Shown: positions 1-7,467, counted from the first letter of the stretch. The stretch: 22,993 nt of DNA from a bacterium (GCA_036524115.1 DATDCY010000014.1:1-22993); one strand, 5' to 3'. Translations and numbers: made by a program. The notes: generated from the letters alone by a model not told the origin.

Positions 1-1167
1 CTCGAGGCTGGCGCGCACCTGCGCCATCAGCGGGTCGCCCTCGGGGCCGCGCTCGCGGGCGGCGGCCACCGGCAGCGCCTCGCCGACGTCGACGACGGCG
101 CGCAGGAGCGCGTGCGGCGGCGGCGCGGTGCCGGTCGTGTCCTCCTCGAAGCGCTCGACGGTCTCGAGCACGCGCTCGGGCGTCGGCGCCGGCGTGAAGT
201 ACCCCGCCCGGTAGAACGAGAGCGCCTGCGCCAGCGCGCAGTCCTCCAGTTGCCGCCAGCGCCGGTCGCGCTCGGCGGCCGCCAGCTCGCCGCCGACGAG
301 GTCCGGCAGGATCGCCGCGCGCAGCAGCTTCACGCGGCCGACGACGTCGCGCTCGCGCTTGCCCTTCGCCCACTCGGCCTCCAGCGGCTCCAGCAGCCCG
401 TCGACGAGCCGCGCGACCCGCTCGCCGATCTCGCCGGCCTGGGGGGCGCCGAGGTGCTCGATCTCCTTGAGCGCGAGCATCGCGCCGCCGGTCTTGAGCA
501 CGCGCTCGATCAGCGGCAGGGACTCCTGCGGGCGCCACGACAAGCGCCGCTCGATCGTCGTCAGCACCGGCGCGACCGCCGCCTCGAGGTCGCTCTCGAG
601 CACGTAGCGGATCGCGACCGGGTGCACGACGACCCCCGCGGCCGCTCCGGCGGCCGCGCGCTGCTTGGCCGCGGTGCGGGCGATGAACGCGGTCCCCTCC
701 ATCAGGTGGTTCAGCAGGTCGTTGTGGCGCGTGATCGCCCCTTCGGGAAAGAGCACGAGGGGCCGGCGCGCCCCGGCGAGGATCCGCACCGCGCACGCCA
801 GCGACTCGCGGTCCATCCCCTCGCGGTAGACACTGAAGACGCCGGCGTGCCGCAGCAGCCACGTCTGCAGCCGTCCCTGCTTGAAGAGGTGCCAGCTGGC
901 CATGATGTGCAGCAGACAGCCGGCCTCGCGCGCCAGCAGCCCGAGCACCATCGGGTCGCACGGCCGGCAGTGGTTCGGGGCGAGCATGATCCCGTGCCCG
1001 GCGGCGAGCGAGGCGCGCAGCCGCTCCACGCCCCGGCAGCGAACCGCCACGACGCCGTGCGAGCGGCGCAGGTAGCCGGGGAGCCAGAGCGCGATCAGGC
1101 GCGGGACGAGCGTCCCGCCGGCGGGCGGCACGAAGCGGTACGGCTCGGCGACGACGACCCCCTGCAC
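1..1167 (-). CDS. PlsC-like lysophospholipid acyltransferase (3' end off the window)
   Basis: Probable acyl transfer to lysophosphatidic acid or a related glycerolipid at the inner membrane. I translated 389 codons open to the left edge, so the C-terminus is missing. The acyltransferase motifs are visible in order: NHCRPCD (HX4D, residues 65-71), a GVFSVYREG block (about 109-117) and FPEG (140-143). The GTG start at 1167 is supported by a GGGGAGGGG ribosome site a few bases upstream and by an in-frame TGA further upstream. The protein continues over 200 residues beyond the catalytic core, longer than a basic PlsC of about 240 residues, so it belongs to an extended subfamily whose substrate cannot be read here. 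It lies downstream of the hydrogenase operon on the same strand, separated by 289 bp with a terminator-like hairpin, so it is probably an independent unit. Family assignment is strong; exact substrate unknown. Confidence 0.85.
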   Translation of the reverse strand, partial: MQGVVVAEPYRFVPPAGGTLVPRLIALWLPGYLRRSHGVVAVRCRGVERLRASLAAGHGIMLAPNHCRPCDPMVLGLLAREAGCLLHIMASWHLFKQGRLQTWLLRHAGVFSVYREGMDRESLACAVRILAGARRPLVLFPEGAITRHNDLLNHLMEGTAFIARTAAKQRAAAGAAAGVVVHPVAIRYVLESDLEAAVAPVLTTIERRLSWRPQESLPLIERVLKTGGAMLALKEIEHLGAPQAGEIGERVARLVDGLLEPLEAEWAKGKRERDVVGRVKLLRAAILPDLVGGELAAAERDRRWRQLEDCALAQALSFYRAGYFTPAPTPERVLETVERFEEDTTGTAPPPHALLRAVVDVGEALPVAAARERGPEGDPLMAQVRASLE

Positions 1168-1426
1168 GGTCGGCCCCTCCCCGCCCCGGACCGGGGGCGG
1201 TCGGGCAAGGATAGCAGGAACCGGGTCTTGCGGGCACGGTCACCGCAACTGCGGGCATTGGCACAGGCGCGGGCGCGATTCCTCGTCCTGGCAAATTGAT
1301 CGTGTCGCGCGAGCCGATCCCGGCGTGATGTTTCGTCCCGGCAAGGCAGGTCCGCAGGCCACGAGGAGACGGCCTGGTGGCCGTCGCACGAGTGTGCCGA
1401 GGATCAACGCAGCGGGGGCGGAAGAG

Positions 1427-1447
1427 CGCCCGGGAGCGGCCCGGGCG
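1427..1447 (-). terminator. Hairpin after hydA, likely operon terminator
   Basis: A perfect 8-bp GC stem (CGCCCGGG / CCCGGGCG) with loop AGCGG (plus-strand sense) begins about 10 nt after the hydA stop codon. In the transcript it is followed by CUCUUCC rather than a real U-run, so it is a weak intrinsic terminator or a 3'-end stabilising hairpin. The rest of the 289-bp gap up to the acyltransferase shows no gene or clear promoter. Confidence 0.5.
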
Positions 1448-1456
1448 ATTCCCTGT

Positions 1457-2782
1457 CTACAGGCGGACGAGGTGGGTGGAGCAGGAGATGCAGGGATCGT
1501 AGGACCGCACCAGCATCTCCAGCCGCAGCTGGATCTCCGCGTCGCTCTTGTGGAGGATCTCCGGCACGAGGGCGCGCATGTCGCCCTCGATGTTCGCCAG
1601 GTTCTGGTTCGTCGGGATCACGCAGTCGGCGGCGGTGATCAGCCCCGCGTCGTCGGTGACGTAGCGGTGGAAGAGGATGCCGCGCGGCGCCTCGATCGCG
1701 CCGACGCCCTCGCCGGCGCGCACCGGGATGCGCCCGCCCTCGTTGAGGCCGACGACGAGCGCCTCGGAGCGGTCGACCCCGCGCTCGAGCAGCTCGCCGG
1801 CGAGCCCGATCGCCTCCTCGAGGCAGTGCACCGCCTCGACGGTCTGCGCGACGGTGTTGAGGAAGGGGTTGTGGCAGGGCGCCTTGAGCCCGAGCACCCG
1901 CGCCGCCTCCTTCGCCCGCGGCGCGAGCTTCTCATGGTTGAGATTGAAGCGCGCCAGCGCCCCGACGGCGTACGCGTCGCGCGAGAGGCTCGTGTGCTTG
2001 GCGCTCGAGTGCGGCACGACCTTCTCGTTGGTCGCGCGCCGGTACTCGCGCCTGGCGAGCCGCACCCCGTCGCTCGAGCCGATGTCCCCCGCGAGCAGCG
2101 GGTACGTGGCGTCGTCGGAGACGAGCGCGACGTACTCGGTCGGGCGCTCGAACTCGGGGAAGGCCAGCGAGGCCACGAGCGCCACCGTCGCCTCCATGTC
2201 CGGGCGCAGCGCGATCAGCTCCTCGTGCATGCGCTCGAGGTCGGCGGGGGAGGGCAGCTTGGTGAAGCCGCCGACGATCGCCGAGATCGGGTGCACGTGC
2301 CGGCCTACGAGCGTGTCCGAGAGGTGGTTGACCGTCTTCTTCATGCGCAACGCCCGCCGCACGACCTTCTCGTGCGAGGCCACCAGCGGCAGGAAGCTCC
2401 TGGCGCCGACGAGGTCCGGCAGCGCCAGCAGGTAGACGTGCAGCACGTGCGAGTCGATGAACTCCAGGTCCAGCAGGAGGCGCCGCAGCGTGGTCGTCTG
2501 CGCCGTGGGGATGATGCCGAGCGCCTCCTCGGCGGCCTGGATCGAGGTCAGCGAGTGCGCGCAGGCGCAGATGCCGCAGATGCGGCTGGTGATGTGCTGC
2601 GCCTCGAAGATCGAGCGGCCGCGCAGCAGCGCCTCGAAGAAGCGCGGCGCCTCCACGACGTCGAAGCGGCAGGCCTCGAGCGCGCCGTCCCTGACCTCGA
2701 CGACGATGTTCCCGTGCCCCTCGACGCGCGTGAGGTACTCGACCTTCACGCCGAGGTTCTTGCCGGCCTTCTTAGCGGGCAC
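1457..2782 (-). CDS. hydA: Group 3b [NiFe] hydrogenase/sulfhydrogenase alpha (catalytic large) subunit
   Basis: Carries the NiFe active site of a cytoplasmic bidirectional hydrogenase that couples H2 to NAD(P)(H), or reduces sulfur in some relatives. The 441-residue protein shows the L1 ligand motif RICGICACAH (Cys69 and Cys72) and the L2 motif DPCISCSTH (Cys431, Cys434, His437). Only four residues (LVRL) follow the last His. Such a short cleavable tail fits group 3b enzymes, where a maturation protease trims the C-terminus after nickel insertion. Its ATG overlaps the end of hydD by 11 bp, implying coupled translation. No Hyp maturation gene or endopeptidase is visible here, so maturation must be encoded elsewhere. 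The active-site position is Cys, so this is not a NiFeSe enzyme. Confidence 0.96.
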   Translation of the reverse strand: MPAKKAGKNLGVKVEYLTRVEGHGNIVVEVRDGALEACRFDVVEAPRFFEALLRGRSIFEAQHITSRICGICACAHSLTSIQAAEEALGIIPTAQTTTLRRLLLDLEFIDSHVLHVYLLALPDLVGARSFLPLVASHEKVVRRALRMKKTVNHLSDTLVGRHVHPISAIVGGFTKLPSPADLERMHEELIALRPDMEATVALVASLAFPEFERPTEYVALVSDDATYPLLAGDIGSSDGVRLARREYRRATNEKVVPHSSAKHTSLSRDAYAVGALARFNLNHEKLAPRAKEAARVLGLKAPCHNPFLNTVAQTVEAVHCLEEAIGLAGELLERGVDRSEALVVGLNEGGRIPVRAGEGVGAIEAPRGILFHRYVTDDAGLITAADCVIPTNQNLANIEGDMRALVPEILHKSDAEIQLRLEMLVRSYDPCISCSTHLVRL

Positions 2783-3527
2783 GCTCGGGGCCCTCCTCGC
2801 GGCAGCGGTTGTACATCTCCATCCTGCGGACCACGTGCTCGAGGCTGATGCCCCGCGACGTGAGCACCTGGAGCATCCCCTTCTCGTTCGGGTTGCTCAC
2901 GAGGCCGCGGCAGCCGTAGCAGATGTTGCCGTTGTTCACGCACCAGGAGTTGCAGCCGGCCCGCGTCACCGGGCCGAGGCAGGTCACGCCGCGGTCGTAG
3001 AGGCAGACGTTCTCGTTGCGCTTGCACTCCGTGCAGACCGCCTGGTCCGGCACCGTGTAGGGGATGCCGGCGAGGATGCACTTGAGCACGGTCAGCAGCT
3101 CGGGGATGGCGATCGGGCAGCCGTGGATCGTGTAGTCCACGGGCACGACCTGGTGCAGCGCCCGCGTGGTCGCCGTCGGGAAGAAGCGCCGGCCGTCGCC
3201 GTAGACGACGCGCCCGATCTCGGCGAGGTCGAAGGCGTTCTTCATGCCGTTGACCCCGCCGGTGCTCGCGCAGGAGCCGAGCGCGACGAGGACCTTCGCG
3301 CGCCCGCGGATCTCCCGCAGGCGCGCCGCGGCGTGCTCGTCCGTGACGCTGCCCTCGACGAAGGCGACGTCGAGGGGCCCGTCGTGCCTCTCGCTCATCG
3401 CCTCGCGGAACTCCACGAGGTCGATGAGGTTGACGATCTCGAGCAGCAGCTCGCCGGCGTTCACCACCTGGAGCTGGCAGCCTTCGCAGCAGGACAGATC
3501 GAAGAATGCGGTCCTGGGTCGTCTCAT
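2772..3527 (-). CDS. hydD: Group 3b [NiFe] hydrogenase delta (small) subunit
   Basis: Iron-sulfur small subunit that passes electrons between the NiFe site and the diaphorase subunits. The 251-residue protein has the proximal-cluster cysteines in CCEGC (Cys14/Cys17), GSCASTGG (Cys86) and HGCP (Cys137). A C-terminal cysteine-rich segment follows (Cys165, 168, 175, 183, 192, 196, 203, 206) that would hold two more clusters. There is no Tat signal, so the enzyme is cytoplasmic. The ATG at 3527 has an AGGAGG site about 10 nt upstream. It overlaps hydA, but 439 bp separate it from hydG, whereas these genes are normally close-packed. It may therefore be transcribed by read-through across the palindromes in that gap or from its own promoter. 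Confidence 0.95.
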   Translation of the reverse strand: MRRPRTAFFDLSCCEGCQLQVVNAGELLLEIVNLIDLVEFREAMSERHDGPLDVAFVEGSVTDEHAAARLREIRGRAKVLVALGSCASTGGVNGMKNAFDLAEIGRVVYGDGRRFFPTATTRALHQVVPVDYTIHGCPIAIPELLTVLKCILAGIPYTVPDQAVCTECKRNENVCLYDRGVTCLGPVTRAGCNSWCVNNGNICYGCRGLVSNPNEKGMLQVLTSRGISLEHVVRRMEMYNRCREEGPERAR

Positions 3528-3606
3528 GTCGTGCGAGCCTCCTGATGGACATGGCGAGGCCGCGGGGGCGGGGCGGTGCCGTGCGGCCGCTTCGTTACGC
3601 GCTCGA

Positions 3607-3705
3607 CCTGGGCCTGTCCGGCCCTGCGCTCGAAACGCACAACTCGCCCTTCGGGCTCAAACAATGCGTTTCGCCCTTCGGGACGCTCCGGTCCGGCCGC
3701 CCAGG
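3607..3705. repeat. Large imperfect palindrome in the hydG-hydD gap
   Basis: Nested inverted repeats: outer arms CCTGGGC (3607-3613) and GCCCAGG (3699-3705), and inner arms CGAAACGCA (3631-3639) and TGCGTTTCG (3665-3673). A small GCCC-TTC-GGGC hairpin sits in the central loop. TCGCCCTTCGGG occurs twice (3644-3655 and 3671-3682) and GTCCGGCC twice (3616-3623 and 3691-3698). This architecture resembles intergenic REP/BIME-type elements. It contains no convincing gene. Whether it is repeated elsewhere in the genome cannot be seen from here. Confidence 0.6.
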
Positions 3706-3813
3706 TTCCCTCGCGCTCCACCATGCGTCCGCCCGTCACCGCCACGTCCCCGCTACGGCCCGTACCAGCCTCGTGAACAGGGCCACGGCCAGGGGGCGCC
3801 TGTGAGCGGTCAT

Positions 3814-3859
3814 AATGCGCCGGCCGCGTGCTGTGGCGGCTGAGTGTGGCCGGCGCATT
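3814..3859. repeat. Perfect 12-bp inverted repeat, hydG-hydD gap
   Basis: AATGCGCCGGCC (3814-3825) is exactly repeated in inverted form (3848-3859) around a 22-nt loop. In the hyd transcript it would form a very stable stem, not followed by a U-run. It could be an RNA processing or stabilising element that sets the HydBG:HydDA ratio, or a second repeat-element arm. Confidence 0.6.
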
Positions 3860-3930
3860 GACAGCCGAGCAGCTGATGATTGCTTTCGCGGATTGAGGGA
3901 AACAGGGCGAGGCGGAAGCGAACAGGCGCC

Positions 3931-3948
3931 GCCGGGCCGTGGCCCGGC
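3931..3948 (-). terminator. Short GC hairpin just after hydG
   Basis: GCCGGGCC and GGCCCGGC flank two bases, giving a 7-bp stem with a tetraloop that begins 18 nt after the hydG stop. No U-tract follows, so full termination is unlikely. It may protect the 3' end of a hydBG transcript or attenuate read-through into hydDA. Confidence 0.35.
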
Positions 3949-3966
3949 ACGGGAACAGTTCGCGCA

Positions 3967-4803
3967 TCAGAATGCCTCGGGCATCCATTTGACGTCGGAG
4001 TAGTTGAACACGGGCCCTTCCTGGCAGCAGTAGAAGTTGTGGATCTGGCAGCGCCCGCACTTGCCCATCCCGCACTTCATGTGCCGCTCCAGCGAGAGCA
4101 GGATCTGGTGCTCGGGGATGTTCTTCGCGAGCAGCTCGCGGATCACGAACTTGTACATCACGGGCGGCCCGACCACGACTGCGAACGTGCGCTCGGCCTC
4201 CATGTCGACGCCGGGGATCAGCGTCGTGATGCGGCCGACCTGGCCGGTCCACTCCGGCGCGGCGCGGTCGACCGTGCACTCCCAGTGCACGTCCATCCGC
4301 TTGCGCCAGCCGTCGATCTCGTCGGCGAAGAGGATGTCGCCCGGCGTGCGGCAGCCGAGCAGGATGTGCGTGTGGCCGAAGTCGCGCCGGTTGTCGAGCA
4401 CGTAGCGGATCAGCGAGCGCAGCGGCGCGATGCCCAGGCCGCCGGCGATGATCAGCAGGTCGTTGCCCTCGAGGATGCGGATCGGGAAGCCGTGCCCGTA
4501 GGGGCCGCGGATGCCCAGCTCGTCGCCGGCCTCCAGCCGGTGCAGCGCCCGCGTGACCTTGCCGACGGCGCGCACGCAGATCTCGAAGGAGGTGCGGTGC
4601 GTGGGCGAGGAGGCGATCGAGATCGGGATCTCCCCGACGCCGAAGAGCGAGATCATCACGAACTGCCCCGGCTCGTAGTCGAGCGTGCGCCCGCCGCCGA
4701 GCGAGATCTCGAAGAGCTTCTCGTGCTCCGTCATCTGCCGCGTGCGCAGGATGCGCGCCGGCCGGGTCTGCCAGTTGGACTCCGGAAGGTGGGTGCGCTC
4801 CAT
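3967..4803 (-). CDS. hydG: Group 3b hydrogenase gamma subunit (FAD/NAD(P)-binding oxidoreductase)
   Basis: Diaphorase subunit that exchanges electrons between NAD(P)(H) and the iron-sulfur chain. The 278-residue protein has an N-terminal FAD-binding barrel with an ISIASSP motif (about 61-67), a nucleotide-binding glycine-rich segment GGLGIAPLRS (121-130), and a VGPPVMY segment (211-217). A C-terminal [2Fe-2S] motif has cysteines at 244, 249, 252 and 259/260. This layout is that of the dihydroorotate-dehydrogenase electron-transfer/ferredoxin reductase family used by HydG of sulfhydrogenases. The start lies 7 nt after the hydB stop, so the two are almost certainly co-translated. NAD versus NADP preference is not readable with confidence. 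Confidence 0.94.
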   Translation of the reverse strand: MERTHLPESNWQTRPARILRTRQMTEHEKLFEISLGGGRTLDYEPGQFVMISLFGVGEIPISIASSPTHRTSFEICVRAVGKVTRALHRLEAGDELGIRGPYGHGFPIRILEGNDLLIIAGGLGIAPLRSLIRYVLDNRRDFGHTHILLGCRTPGDILFADEIDGWRKRMDVHWECTVDRAAPEWTGQVGRITTLIPGVDMEAERTFAVVVGPPVMYKFVIRELLAKNIPEHQILLSLERHMKCGMGKCGRCQIHNFYCCQEGPVFNYSDVKWMPEAF

Positions 4804-4810
4804 CGCCTCT

Positions 4811-5860
4811 CTAGCCCCCCTGGCCCCACGCGAGGGCGGTGAGGGTCTCCTTGAGCTTGATGCCGGCCATGCACGCGCGGGTGCAGCGGCCGCAGCCGGT
4901 GCAGAAGAAGCGGTGGTACTTGCCGAAGGGGTACGCGAACTTGCGGAAGTAACGGTGGCGCTGGCGCGAGCCGCGCGTCTTGCGGAAGTTCTCGCCGCCG
5001 GCCACGAGCGCGAACGGCTCGCTCTGGCAGGATTCCCAGGCGCGGATGCGCCGGCCGGTGGCCAGATCGATGCGGAACTCGTCGCGCACGTCGAAGCAGT
5101 AGCAGGTCGGGCAGACGAGCGTGCAGTTGCCGCAGGCCAGGCAGCGCCCGTCGAGGTCGTGCCAGACGGGGCTCTCGAGCGAGCGGCTGAAGAGCTCCGG
5201 CAGCTTGCGCGGGTCGAGGGCGACCTCGTTGCGGAAGGTCCCGCGCTTGCGCTCGCGCAGCGCGGCGAGCGCCTCGAGGTCGCCCGCGGCGGCCGGCGCG
5301 AAGACCTTGATCGTGTCGACGATGTCGTCGCCGGCCTGGGTGTTGACGTGCACCAGGAAGCGGTCGCCGAGGTCGGTCAGGAAGAGGTCGTAGCCGCCGT
5401 TCGGGAGCGAGGCGCCGACGAGGGCGCAGCTGGCGTTGGCGTCGCAGTAGCCGTTGCACTCCAGGCCGATCACCGTGATCAGCCGCTTGCGCAGCAGGTA
5501 GTTGTAGTCGCGCGGGCGCTCCGAGAAGACCATGTTCAGGCACTGGATCCCGGCGATGTCGCAGGTGTGCACGCCGAACAGCGTCAGCGGCTGGTTGTCG
5601 CCGACGGTCTCGACGTGCATGCCGCGGCGCACGTCGAAGTGCAGCAGGGTCTCGCGGGGCGGGAGGAAGTACTTCTTCGGCGGGAGGATCGTCGGCACGT
5701 AGTCGAGCGTCATCTCGCCCGCTTCGTGCACCGAGGCGAACGCGAAGTTCCCGTCGCCCTTCGCGACCGGCGCGGCCAGGGGCTGGAGCTTGGCGAGGCG
5801 CGTGACGAGGCCGTCGAGGTTCTCCTTCTTCAGGACGTGGTACTGGAGCAGCTCCTGCAC
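4811..5860 (-). CDS. hydB: Group 3b hydrogenase beta subunit (4Fe-4S electron transfer)
   Basis: Iron-sulfur subunit linking HydG to the hydrogenase module; first gene of the operon. The 349-residue protein carries two ferredoxin-like motifs, CLACGNCTLVCPTC (Cys240/243/246/250) and CTGCGRCTRAC (Cys320/323/326/330). The domain is of the 4Fe-4S type also found in anaerobic sulfite reductase subunit A. Additional conserved-looking cysteines occur at 100, 107, 135, 139 and 145. I choose the GTG start at 5860 because a GAGGGAGGGAGG ribosome site abuts it. A strong-looking promoter lies about 75 bp upstream. The order hydB-hydG-hydD-hydA matches known sulfhydrogenase operons. Confidence 0.94.
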   Translation of the reverse strand: MQELLQYHVLKKENLDGLVTRLAKLQPLAAPVAKGDGNFAFASVHEAGEMTLDYVPTILPPKKYFLPPRETLLHFDVRRGMHVETVGDNQPLTLFGVHTCDIAGIQCLNMVFSERPRDYNYLLRKRLITVIGLECNGYCDANASCALVGASLPNGGYDLFLTDLGDRFLVHVNTQAGDDIVDTIKVFAPAAAGDLEALAALRERKRGTFRNEVALDPRKLPELFSRSLESPVWHDLDGRCLACGNCTLVCPTCYCFDVRDEFRIDLATGRRIRAWESCQSEPFALVAGGENFRKTRGSRQRHRYFRKFAYPFGKYHRFFCTGCGRCTRACMAGIKLKETLTALAWGQGG

Positions 5861-5887
5861 GCCTCCCTCCCTCTCCGGCAGACCGTG

Positions 5888-5903
5888 CCGGGCACCCGCC
5901 CGG
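5888..5903 (-). promoter_or_regulatory. 5'-leader hairpin of hydB
   Basis: A perfect 6-bp stem, CCGGGC/GCCCGG, around ACCC. It lies in the predicted hydB leader, about 28 nt before the start codon. It may modulate transcript stability or translation. No riboswitch family is recognised. Confidence 0.35.
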
Positions 5904-5935
5904 ATTCTGTGCCGAATTTCACAAGCGGCGAGGAG

Positions 5936-5964
5936 ACAATACCTTGGCCGAAAATCGAATTCAA
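5936..5964 (-). promoter_or_regulatory. Sigma70-like promoter of the hyd operon
   Basis: On the minus strand, TTGAAT (-35, 5959-5964) and TATTGT (-10, 5936-5941) are separated by exactly 17 bp. Each hexamer matches consensus at 4 of 6 positions. This AT-rich patch stands out in a very GC-rich 171-bp intergenic region and would give a leader of about 70 nt. Confidence 0.5.
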
Positions 5965-6031
5965 CGGAGCAGGGATGTCGGGATTGAGCGGCCCCGGGAA
6001 AGGCCGGTCGCGCCTAGGCCCCCGCCCCTCG

Positions 6032-6601
6032 TCAGCCTGGCTCCTGAGGGAGGGGACAGAACGCCCCCGCCGAGAAGCCGGCCGCCTGGCAGCCCAGCGC
6101 GCGATTGAAACGGCCCCGGTAATTCGCCAGCGCAATCTCTGTCGTCAGCTCGATGATCTGCGCATCCGTGAAGTGGCGCTTGAGTTCCGCGATCAGTTCG
6201 TCGCCGACCGCCGGCGGCGTGCGCGTCATGGCGACCGCCAGGTCGAGGACGAGCTTCTCGAGGGGGCCGAACACGGGGCTCTCCCGGTAATCGTGGAGGT
6301 GCTGCAGCTCCTCCTCGGTGACACCGTTTGCTCTGCCCTCCGCAGAGCCGGAGTCAATTCAGGCAGGACACCCGATGAGCGTTGCCGCCTTGATGTCGGC
6401 CAGCCGCCGCAGTCGTCGGGGGACCAGGCGCGAGCTGTCGAGCAGCAGCTCGAACACCCCCCGGCCCAGGTGCAGCCGCGGCACGTGTGCCATGACCTTC
6501 CAGCTCTCCGGCATGCGGCCGAGGCGTCGGCGCGCCGCCCGGAAGAGCGCGCGGCTGATCAGCGAGGTCCGGCCTTCTTCGAGGATCGCGATTCGTGCCA
6601 T
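6032..6601 (-). CDS. Selenocysteine-containing AhpD-like / carboxymuconolactone decarboxylase family protein (UGA read-through)
   Basis: Probable thiol/selenol peroxidase or redox protein of the AhpD-like alpha-helical family. The ATG at 6601 has an AAGGAGG site. Eighty codons end ...IGCPA, then a UGA codon (6361-6359), and the same frame continues for 108 residues (IDSGSAEGR..., HDYRESPVFGPLEKLVLD, NYRGRFNRALG, GAFCPLP). Family members carry GCPxCIDIGSA-type sequence here, so the UGA replaces precisely the second Cys of CxxC, giving C78-P-A-U81. A hairpin with a GG-initiated loop starts 10 nt after the UGA, as bacterial SECIS elements require. Total 189 residues, normal for the family, with family-like sequence on both sides. 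It lies 20 nt downstream of the sirtuin gene and is probably co-transcribed. A nonsense mutation is the alternative, but the position and hairpin argue strongly for selenocysteine. The substrate is unknown. Confidence 0.88.
6324..6351 (-). promoter_or_regulatory. Bacterial SECIS element for UGA recoding
   Basis: In the mRNA, GCTCTGC-GGAGG-GCAGAGC forms a perfect 7-bp stem with a 5-nt loop (plus-strand 6330-6348). It is extended by a CCG/CGG pairing across an AAA bulge. The loop begins 17 nt after the UGA and its first two bases are GG. This fits the published bacterial SECIS rules: loop about 16-37 nt after UGA, with a guanine among the first two loop bases. It lies inside the coding sequence, as SelB-dependent elements do. 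Confidence 0.85.
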
Positions 6602-6621
6602 GGGCTCCCCCTCCTTCTGGT

Positions 6622-7425
6622 TCAGTCCCCAAGCGCCGCGCGGGCGAAGCGCGCGAGAGTGTGCCCGGCTGGACCGCGGAAGTGCAGTCCGGCCGGGACG
6701 ACGCCTGCCGTCAGCGGCGTCTCCTCCCTGTTGAACTCGATGACGACGCCGCCGCGGGCGCGCACGGCCGCCGGAATCCCCGCGGCCGGGTACACCTGAG
6801 CCGAGGTGCCCACGACGAGAAGCAGGTCGCAGCGCGCCACGGCCGCCTCGATCAGGTCGAGGTCCCGGACCGGCTCGCCGAAGAGCACCACGTTCGGCTT
6901 GAGCGGCGCGGCGCACGCCGGGCAGGCGGGAACGGGTTCAGCGAACCGCTCGGGGCGCACGTCCTCGAGGTGGCCGCAGCGCGGGCACTGGAGGCGCCGG
7001 TGATCGCCGTGCATCTCGATGACGGCGCGCGACCCGGCCGCCTGGTGCAGCCCGTCGATGTTCTGCGTGATCACCAGGCGGAGCAGTCCGGCCTCCTCCA
7101 GGGCGGCGAGGGCGCGGTGCGCGTCGTTCGGCTCGCGGCCCGCGAGCGTCTCTCCCAGGGCGCGGTAGAGGCGCCAGGCCTTCGCCGGGTCGCGCCGGAA
7201 CGCCTCGATCGTCGCGTACTCCTCCGGCCGGAAGACCGACCAGAGCCCGCCGGGCGAACGGAAATCCGGGATGCCGCTCTCGACCGAGATGCCCGCGCCC
7301 GTCAGCGCGACGGCGAAGCGCGCCGCCCGCAGCCGCGTGGCCGCAGCCGCCAGCGCCGGCCCCGCCTCGTCGCCTCGGTCGCGATCAGTCAATCCGGGTC
7401 CCTCCGAGGGCCGTCCGGCGCGCAT
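6622..7425 (-). CDS. NAD-dependent protein deacylase, Sir2/sirtuin family
   Basis: Removes acyl groups from lysine side chains using NAD+, producing nicotinamide and O-acyl-ADP-ribose; cytoplasmic. Numbered from the ATG at 7425, motifs appear in order: GAGISVESGIPDFRS (43-57), TQNIDGLH (120-127), catalytic His139 in EMHG, zinc cysteines 147/150/168/171, and FGEPV (182-186). The Tyr-x-x-Arg pair that marks desuccinylases reads YRAL here (87-90), which suggests deacetylase rather than desuccinylase activity; this is an inference. A TTG at 7392 preceded by GGAGGG is an equally good start and would give 256 residues, closer to CobB length. Longer in-frame extensions to 7539 look non-coding. The selenoprotein gene follows after 20 nt. 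Confidence 0.93.
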   Translation of the reverse strand: MRAGRPSEGPGLTDRDRGDEAGPALAAAATRLRAARFAVALTGAGISVESGIPDFRSPGGLWSVFRPEEYATIEAFRRDPAKAWRLYRALGETLAGREPNDAHRALAALEEAGLLRLVITQNIDGLHQAAGSRAVIEMHGDHRRLQCPRCGHLEDVRPERFAEPVPACPACAAPLKPNVVLFGEPVRDLDLIEAAVARCDLLLVVGTSAQVYPAAGIPAAVRARGGVVIEFNREETPLTAGVVPAGLHFRGPAGHTLARFARAALGD

Positions 7426-7467
7426 CCTGCCCCCCGCGCCTGCCGCAGCGCGGGCCGGTCGCGCGAC

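Noticed and set aside
3524-4279. Minus-strand open frame crossing the hydG-hydD gap
   Set aside because: It overlaps hydG in another frame, and the gap part is Arg/Pro-rich with no recognisable fold; the DNA there is explained by palindromes.
6032-6601. Treating the interrupted AhpD-like gene as a pseudogene or as a short ORF from GTG 6274
   Set aside because: The frame stays family-like on both sides of the stop, the stop replaces a catalytic Cys exactly, and a SECIS-quality hairpin follows.
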